Of a DNA stretch of 28,924 bases, positions 24,732-28,924 are shown one piece after another. Origin of the DNA: Bacteroidales bacterium. GTDB lineage: Bacteria > Bacteroidota > Bacteroidia > Bacteroidales > VadinHA17. The stretch is from contig JAAZAP010000144.1 in the NCBI GenBank assembly GCA_012514255.1, positions 1 to 28,924 of the forward strand. The letters run 5' to 3'. The notes beneath the pieces were generated by a model, which saw nothing but the letters and a program-made list of their open reading frames with translations, did no database searches and was not told the DNA's origin. The first letter of the stretch is position 1, and each line of letters starts with the position of its first letter. The position numbers were made by a program, and so were the translations under genes.

Positions 24732-25508
24732 ATGAACATACGTGCACTCTTTACTATTTCATTGATGGTGGCGCCCATGCTTCTTTTGTCCCAGAACCTT
24801 ACTGATGCTGCCGGCAAAAAACAGGGCCCGTGGGTCAAAAAATACCCTGACGGCAAAATCATGTACGAAGGGACCTTCAGGGATGACAAACCGGTCGGAC
24901 TTTTCAAAAGATATACCGAAGAAGGTGTGCTTCTTTCGGAACTGACCTACGCTACAGGGAAGGATGAGGCTTCAGCTGTCTTTTACTACGGAGATGGCAC
25001 CAAAGCTGCCGAAGGTAAATATGTCGCCCGGAACAAGGAAGGACTCTGGAAGTTCTGGTCGGCCAGTCAGCCACACTACCTGATCTCAGAGGAATCATAT
25101 TATAATGACATAAGGCATGGCCTTTCGGTTAAATACTACCCTGACAGCACACTAGCAGAAAAGGTGGCATGGGATATGGGCAACCGCACCGGAGAATGGC
25201 TGCAGTACCACCCTGACGGAACGGTATGCCTGAGAGCAGAATATATAGCCGGCAAGCTGGAAGGCCCCTTCTCATATTATCATCCCAACGGCAATCTCCA
25301 CTATGAAGGCAACTACAGCGGGAACCACCGGACAGGAGACTGGATGATATTCAATGAGGATGGCTCACTGAAGCAGATAATAAACTATAAGGATGGAGTA
25401 GCATCCAATCCGAAACTGGCTGAAGAGGAGACACGGTTCCTCGACGAACTTGAAAAAAACAAAGATAAAATCAAGGTTAGGGACATTACAGGAACAGTTA
25501 TCAAATGA
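24732..25508 (+). CDS. Secreted YwqK-family MORN-like repeat protein
   Basis: A signal peptide (about residues 1-20, ending LLLSQ) precedes a chain of MORN-variant repeats of about 23 residues: KKQGPWVKKYPDGKIMYEG, KPVGLFKRYTEEGVLLSE, RHGLSVKYYPDSTLAEK, RTGEWLQYHPDGTVCLR and LEGPFSYYHPNGNLHYEG. These beta-hairpin repeats are labelled YwqK-family antitoxin in databases because of a Bacillus protein. In Bacteroidetes the secreted forms are common and the antitoxin name is probably misleading. The tail (about 225-258) is charged and helical. Length is 258 residues. The stop overlaps the start of the S8 peptidase by 4 bases, so the two products may act together in the envelope; the actual role is unknown. 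Confidence 0.8.
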   Translation: MNIRALFTISLMVAPMLLLSQNLTDAAGKKQGPWVKKYPDGKIMYEGTFRDDKPVGLFKRYTEEGVLLSELTYATGKDEASAVFYYGDGTKAAEGKYVARNKEGLWKFWSASQPHYLISEESYYNDIRHGLSVKYYPDSTLAEKVAWDMGNRTGEWLQYHPDGTVCLRAEYIAGKLEGPFSYYHPNGNLHYEGNYSGNHRTGDWMIFNEDGSLKQIINYKDGVASNPKLAEEETRFLDELEKNKDKIKVRDITGTVIK

Positions 25509-27148
25509 AACCCGCATCGTTCACCCTGACGGCTATTCTGCTGCTCCTTGCCGGCAGTCTGCAGGCGTATGCACAGGTATCGCAGGATGATAATGCACTG
25601 TGGTTCTACAGGATCTGGCTTAATGATAAGGGTTCACACGCTGCTTACCACTCCCCTGATGAACTCCTCTCCCCCGCTGCCATTACCAGGAGGGAAAAGT
25701 ATGACATTCCGTTGGCTGACAATGACATCCCGGTAAACAGCCAGTATCTTTCCATACTCACGCAATCGGGCCTGACGCTTCGATCTGCATCACGGTGGAT
25801 GAACACAGCCCTCTTCTCCTCAAATACTCCTGTGAGTCTGGAAGAGCTGGAAGGCTACTCTTTCATTGACAGCATTCAGCCCGTGAGAAGTCCTTCAGAT
25901 CCTGTAAAGAAGAGCCGAAGCAAATTTGGCGTCACCCGGCCCATGGACCAACCCATGGCATTTGATCCCAGGATACCACTTAACGCTGTTATGCTTCACC
26001 AGTCGGGATTGACCGGCCGCAATGTGACCATAGCGGTACTCGATGCCGGGTTTGAGGGTGCCAACTTCATTGAATCGCTCGAACACCTGAGACAGAGAGG
26101 AGGAATAAAAGCAACCCGCAACTTCGTTGACGGCACAGACGACGTATATGACTATCATACCCACGGAACCTCTGTACTTTCAATCCTCGCCGGCGCATTG
26201 CCCGGCATAATCAACGGCACTGCCCCGGATGCCGACTACCTTCTGCTGCGAACTGAGGATGACTTTTCGGAGTATCCTGTGGAAGAGGATTACTGGGTTG
26301 CTGCCGCAGAATATGCTGACAGCGCCGGAGCAGATATTATAACATCATCGCTCGGATACTCAACCTTTGACGATCCGTCGTTAAACTACTCCTTCAGCGA
26401 CCTTGACGGCAACAGTGCGTTCATAACACGGGCGGCAGACATAGCTACTTCAAAAGGCATCCTGGTGGTTAACAGTGCCGGCAATGAGCGTAACAAGGAG
26501 TGGGTACGCATACTGGCTCCTTCCGACGGCGACAGTGTACTGTGTGTTGGAGCGGTGAGGTATGACCTTACAATCTCTGACTTCTCATCGGCAGGCTACT
26601 CATCTGACGGCCAGGTCAAACCTGATGTGGTTGCGCCTGGAGTGGCCGTTCCCGTACAGTATGAACCGGGATACTGGCACGCCGGCAGCGGCACATCCTT
26701 CTCATGTCCGGTAATCAGCGGCCTCTGTGGCTCACTGATGCAGGCCGTGCCGGAAGCATCGCCCAAAGAGGTCATCGATGCCATACAGCGCAGCAGCGAC
26801 AGGTACAGTCAACCCGACTCCCTCTATGGCTACGGTCTCCCGGACCTGGTCCAGGCACTGCAACTCCTCGAGGAGAAGTATACCTGGCTGCCGACGACGA
26901 TGATGACAGCCGGACCAAATCCTTTCACTGACGAGATAAGGATTTGGTTTCATGAACCCCCCGGCCGGCTGAATGTGAAAGTTACAGGTCTCAATGGCAT
27001 GACGATGATGGAAAGAGACTATCCGGTATACGTGGCCATGTCATTCAGGCTTGATGGCCTTGGTCACCTGTCACAGGGCATCTGCTTTGTAAAGGTGACC
27101 ACATCCGCCGGAGAGAAAACTTTTAAATTGATAAGGGTAAGCAGATGA
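25505..27148 (+). CDS. T9SS-exported subtilisin-like (S8) serine protease
   Basis: Extracellular or surface endopeptidase. A signal peptide ends near AYAQ (residue 24), a propeptide-like stretch follows (about 25-160), then the S8 catalytic domain (about 168-455). Its triad is Asp180 in IAVLDAGFEG, His220 in YHTHGTSV and Ser398 in GSGTSFSCPV, with Asn327 of NSAGNE at the oxyanion hole. The last 80 residues (from AGPNPFTDEIRI to ICFVKVTTSAGEKTFKLIRV) match a type A sorting domain of the type IX secretion system, so the protein should cross the outer membrane by T9SS. Length is 547 residues. It overlaps the YwqK-like gene and xseA by 4 bases each; this coupling to a DNA-repair nuclease is unexpected. 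Confidence 0.92.
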   Translation: MKPASFTLTAILLLLAGSLQAYAQVSQDDNALWFYRIWLNDKGSHAAYHSPDELLSPAAITRREKYDIPLADNDIPVNSQYLSILTQSGLTLRSASRWMNTALFSSNTPVSLEELEGYSFIDSIQPVRSPSDPVKKSRSKFGVTRPMDQPMAFDPRIPLNAVMLHQSGLTGRNVTIAVLDAGFEGANFIESLEHLRQRGGIKATRNFVDGTDDVYDYHTHGTSVLSILAGALPGIINGTAPDADYLLLRTEDDFSEYPVEEDYWVAAAEYADSAGADIITSSLGYSTFDDPSLNYSFSDLDGNSAFITRAADIATSKGILVVNSAGNERNKEWVRILAPSDGDSVLCVGAVRYDLTISDFSSAGYSSDGQVKPDVVAPGVAVPVQYEPGYWHAGSGTSFSCPVISGLCGSLMQAVPEASPKEVIDAIQRSSDRYSQPDSLYGYGLPDLVQALQLLEEKYTWLPTTMMTAGPNPFTDEIRIWFHEPPGRLNVKVTGLNGMTMMERDYPVYVAMSFRLDGLGHLSQGICFVKVTTSAGEKTFKLIRVSR

Positions 27149-28401
27149 CAAGGGAAGGACAGATAACGCTTACAGAACTGCTGGGCCTGGTACGCGACAA
27201 GATCTACGAAGCCCTGCCGGGATCATACTGGGTGGTTGCCGAGATAGCAGAGATGAAGGTACACACCGCCGGCCACTGTTACCTTGAGGTCACAGGCACA
27301 GAGACTCCGGGAGGAAAGGTGACCGCCAGGGCCAGGGCAACAATCTGGGCTTCGAAATTCCGATCACTCAACATATACTTCACTGCCAGTACCGGGATAC
27401 CTCTCAGGGCCGGCATTACAATACTCTTCCGGGCTACGGTTGAATATCACGAGCTGTATGGCCTCAGCCTGAATATTACCGAAATCGACCCGGCTTACAC
27501 CGCCGGCGATATGGCCCTTCGCCGCGAGGCGATAATCAGAAGGCTGACAGCAGAGGGAGTGCTTACCATGAACTCCGGCCTTACCCTCACCTCCTATCCC
27601 AGGAACATTGCGGTGGTCTCCTCTTCAAAAGCAGCCGGGTACCAGGACTTCATCAATCACCTGGTGAACAACCAGTACGGATATGTCTTCAAGCCGACAC
27701 TCTTCGAGGCAGTGATGCAGGGAGAGACGACGGCGGCATCGGTCATTGAAGCGCTGGACAGGATCTCCGAGATGATCAATGAGTATGATGTAGTGGTGAT
27801 TATCCGGGGCGGAGGCTCCACCACAGACCTCAGCTGGTTTGACAGCTATGAGATAGCCTTCCATGTGACCCAGTTCCCGGTGCCGGTGCTTACAGGCATA
27901 GGTCATGAAAAGGACCAGTCTGTCACTGACATGGTGGCATGGAAGGCGCTGAAAACACCCACAGCCGTTGCAGGCTTCATAGTGGAGAGAACAATGGAGT
28001 GCGAAAACAATATCATCAGCATGGCGGAATCGCTGGTGTCTGCCGTTGAAGGAGCCATGGAGGCAGCAGAGGAACGGCTCTCCTCAATGCAGAACCGTAT
28101 CACTGCAACCGCAAGGCTGGTAGTAAGGGTAAAAGAGGAAAAGCTGGTAAATCATGCCGGGAGACTCGAGCGAGCTTCGGCCAACATGCTGAAGAAGGCA
28201 AAAGAGGCTACAGACAGGATGGAAGATGCACTTCGACACCTCAATCCGGCAGAGGTACTACGCAGAGGCTTCACCCTGACCTCAAGAAACGGCACCATCA
28301 TTCAGTCAGCCACTGAGCTGAAGCCGGGAGATACCATTAAGACCCATTTTTCAGAGGGAACAGCAGAAAGCATGGTAGAAAAGATCAACAAAAAGAATTG
28401 A
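27145..28401 (+). CDS. xseA: Exodeoxyribonuclease VII large subunit
   Basis: Catalytic subunit of exonuclease VII, which degrades single-stranded DNA from both ends in repair and recombination. The N-terminal OB-fold (about 1-115) includes SYWVVAEIAEMKVHTAGHCY. The nuclease core has IAVVSSSKAAGYQDF (about 152-166), VVIIRGGGSTTDLSWFDSYE (about 212-231) and GIGHEKDQSVTDMVAWKALKTPTA, all diagnostic of XseA. A long coiled-coil arm follows (about 285-375), and RRGFTLTSRNGTII near the C-terminus is the last conserved block. Length is 418 residues, within the family range. The ATG overlaps the protease stop by 4 bases, and xseB begins 2 bases after its stop. Confidence 0.96.
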   Translation: MTREGQITLTELLGLVRDKIYEALPGSYWVVAEIAEMKVHTAGHCYLEVTGTETPGGKVTARARATIWASKFRSLNIYFTASTGIPLRAGITILFRATVEYHELYGLSLNITEIDPAYTAGDMALRREAIIRRLTAEGVLTMNSGLTLTSYPRNIAVVSSSKAAGYQDFINHLVNNQYGYVFKPTLFEAVMQGETTAASVIEALDRISEMINEYDVVVIIRGGGSTTDLSWFDSYEIAFHVTQFPVPVLTGIGHEKDQSVTDMVAWKALKTPTAVAGFIVERTMECENNIISMAESLVSAVEGAMEAAEERLSSMQNRITATARLVVRVKEEKLVNHAGRLERASANMLKKAKEATDRMEDALRHLNPAEVLRRGFTLTSRNGTIIQSATELKPGDTIKTHFSEGTAESMVEKINKKN

Positions 28402-28403
28402 AT

Positions 28404-28601
28404 ATGGCAAAGAAAGAGATCGGATTCAAAGAAGCCCTCAGGGGTATAGAAGAGATACTCAGGAATATTGAGGAAGGTGAAACGGACATAGATAAGCTTT
28501 CCGGTGATGTTAAAAAAGCTGCTGAACTGATTAAGATCTGCCGCCAGCGTCTTCGTGAAACCGGCGAAAAAATAGACGGAATAATGGAGGATCTGAAATA
28601 A
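28404..28601 (+). CDS. xseB: Exodeoxyribonuclease VII small subunit
   Basis: Small helical partner that binds the coiled-coil arm of XseA to form active exonuclease VII. The 65-residue product has the family pattern GFKEALRGIEEILRNIEEGE and DIDKLSGDVKKAAELIKICR, two amphipathic helices joined by a turn. I take the ATG at 28404, 2 bases after the xseA stop. A TTG two codons earlier (28398) is possible but unnecessary. It is the last gene of the operon. Confidence 0.93.
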   Translation: MAKKEIGFKEALRGIEEILRNIEEGETDIDKLSGDVKKAAELIKICRQRLRETGEKIDGIMEDLK

Positions 28602-28662
28602 TCTTCCTGATTACGCACCTGAATAGTTTGAGGCTACTGAAACGGAAAGGCCAAAAACCGAG

Positions 28663-28690
28663 GAAGGTTGCCTCCTTCGAAACAACCTTC
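28663..28690 (+). terminator. Weak stem-loop downstream of xseB
   Basis: GAAGGTTG (28663-28670) and CAACCTTC (28683-28690) form a perfect 8-base-pair stem with a 12-base loop, 62 bases after the xseB stop. No T-tract follows, so intrinsic termination is doubtful. Confidence 0.3.
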
Positions 28691-28786
28691 AACTCGAAAC
28701 CCTAACCTAAATTCCAGAAAACTAACTCTTCTGTTAGAAAACTACCTTCAATAATATAACGCTCAAGTTACAAAATTGTTTCGCGA

Positions 28787-28803
28787 AAGCATAAAAAATG
28801 CTT
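28787..28803 (-). terminator. Weak stem-loop downstream of the partial thioredoxin-like gene
   Basis: AAGCAT and ATGCTT (28787-28792 and 28798-28803) form a 6-base-pair stem with a five-base A/T loop, beginning 16 bases after the minus-strand stop codon at 28820. The stem is short and the tail is not T-rich, so this is a tentative call. Confidence 0.25.
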
Positions 28804-28819
28804 AATATTTATCAACAAT

Positions 28820-28924
28820 TCAGTTTTTTTCTATTCCAAATATATCCTTGAAGGCTTTTTCGAAGACGTCCTTAGGCAAAGCCCCCATCGCCATCTGTGG
28901 CTGACCTTCCATTGGAACAAACAG
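28820..28924 (-). CDS. C-terminal fragment of a thioredoxin-fold protein (cut by window edge)
   Basis: The last 34 codons of a minus-strand gene run in from the window end and stop with TGA at 28822-28820. The visible protein starts LFVPMEGQPQMAMGALPK and ends in a charged helix (FEKAFKDIFGIEKN). The pattern of a beta strand ending in FVPM, a GxP turn, MGALPK and a final helix resembles the C-terminus of Bacteroidetes thioredoxin-like proteins. The active-site CxxC would lie outside the window, so reductase activity cannot be confirmed. Confidence 0.6.
   Translation of the reverse strand: MFVPMEGQPQMAMGALPKDVFEKAFKDIFGIEKN

Noticed and set aside
24732..25508. Toxin-antitoxin system suggested by the YwqK family name
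   Set aside because: The protein is secreted and no toxin gene neighbours it. MORN-like repeats alone do not indicate an antitoxin.
1..28924. tRNA, rRNA, CRISPR array, insertion sequence, integrase or phage genes
   Set aside because: None was found when reading the intergenic gaps and protein products. No T-loop-like sequence, spaced identical repeats or transposase motifs were seen.

Overview
The window reads as a chromosomal segment of a Bacteroidota bacterium, probably of the order Bacteroidales or a close relative. Several signals agree. Promoters match the Bacteroidetes pattern (TTG/TTTG, about 20 bases, TAnnTTTG). There is a RprX/RprY-like two-component pair, a secreted protease with a type IX secretion (T9SS) C-terminal sorting domain, lipoprotein glycosidases of the GH127/GH42-like kind, a fused ribBA, and no consistent Shine-Dalgarno sequences. 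The segment mixes housekeeping genes with one small glycan- and protein-degrading block. I see no tRNA, rRNA, insertion sequence, CRISPR array or prophage.

Region 1 (1-6130) is a tight five-gene operon on the plus strand: LptF/LptG-type permease, GT4 and GT2 glycosyltransferases, ribBA and fmt. Each start overlaps the previous stop, and a near-consensus promoter lies just upstream. Region 2 (6128-7805) has a glucosaminidase-LysM lipoprotein (minus) divergent from cytidine deaminase (plus). Region 3 (7838-10794) has an overlapping histidine kinase and response regulator (minus) divergent from a small secreted protein (plus). Between them are four helically phased TTAAC boxes, which look like the regulator's own binding site. 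Region 4 (10852-14690) has an RluA-family pseudouridine synthase and panB (minus), then dnaK (plus), which has a sigma-54-like element and its own terminator.

Region 5 (14853-24403) is the accessory block: a Tat-exported TIM-barrel protein and an S9 peptidase in one operon (minus), a large lipoprotein GH42-like hydrolase (plus), and a GH127 beta-L-arabinofuranosidase-like lipoprotein (minus). The divergent S9 and GH42-like promoters carry nearly the same 19-base element on opposite strands, so they are probably controlled together. SusC/SusD genes are absent. A plausible but unproven theme is breakdown of arabinose- and galactose-bearing, proline-rich glycoproteins.

Region 6 (24404-28924) is an operon on the plus strand: a secreted YwqK/MORN-repeat protein, a T9SS-exported subtilisin-like protease, xseA and xseB. 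At the window edge is the C-terminal end of a probable thioredoxin-fold protein on the minus strand.
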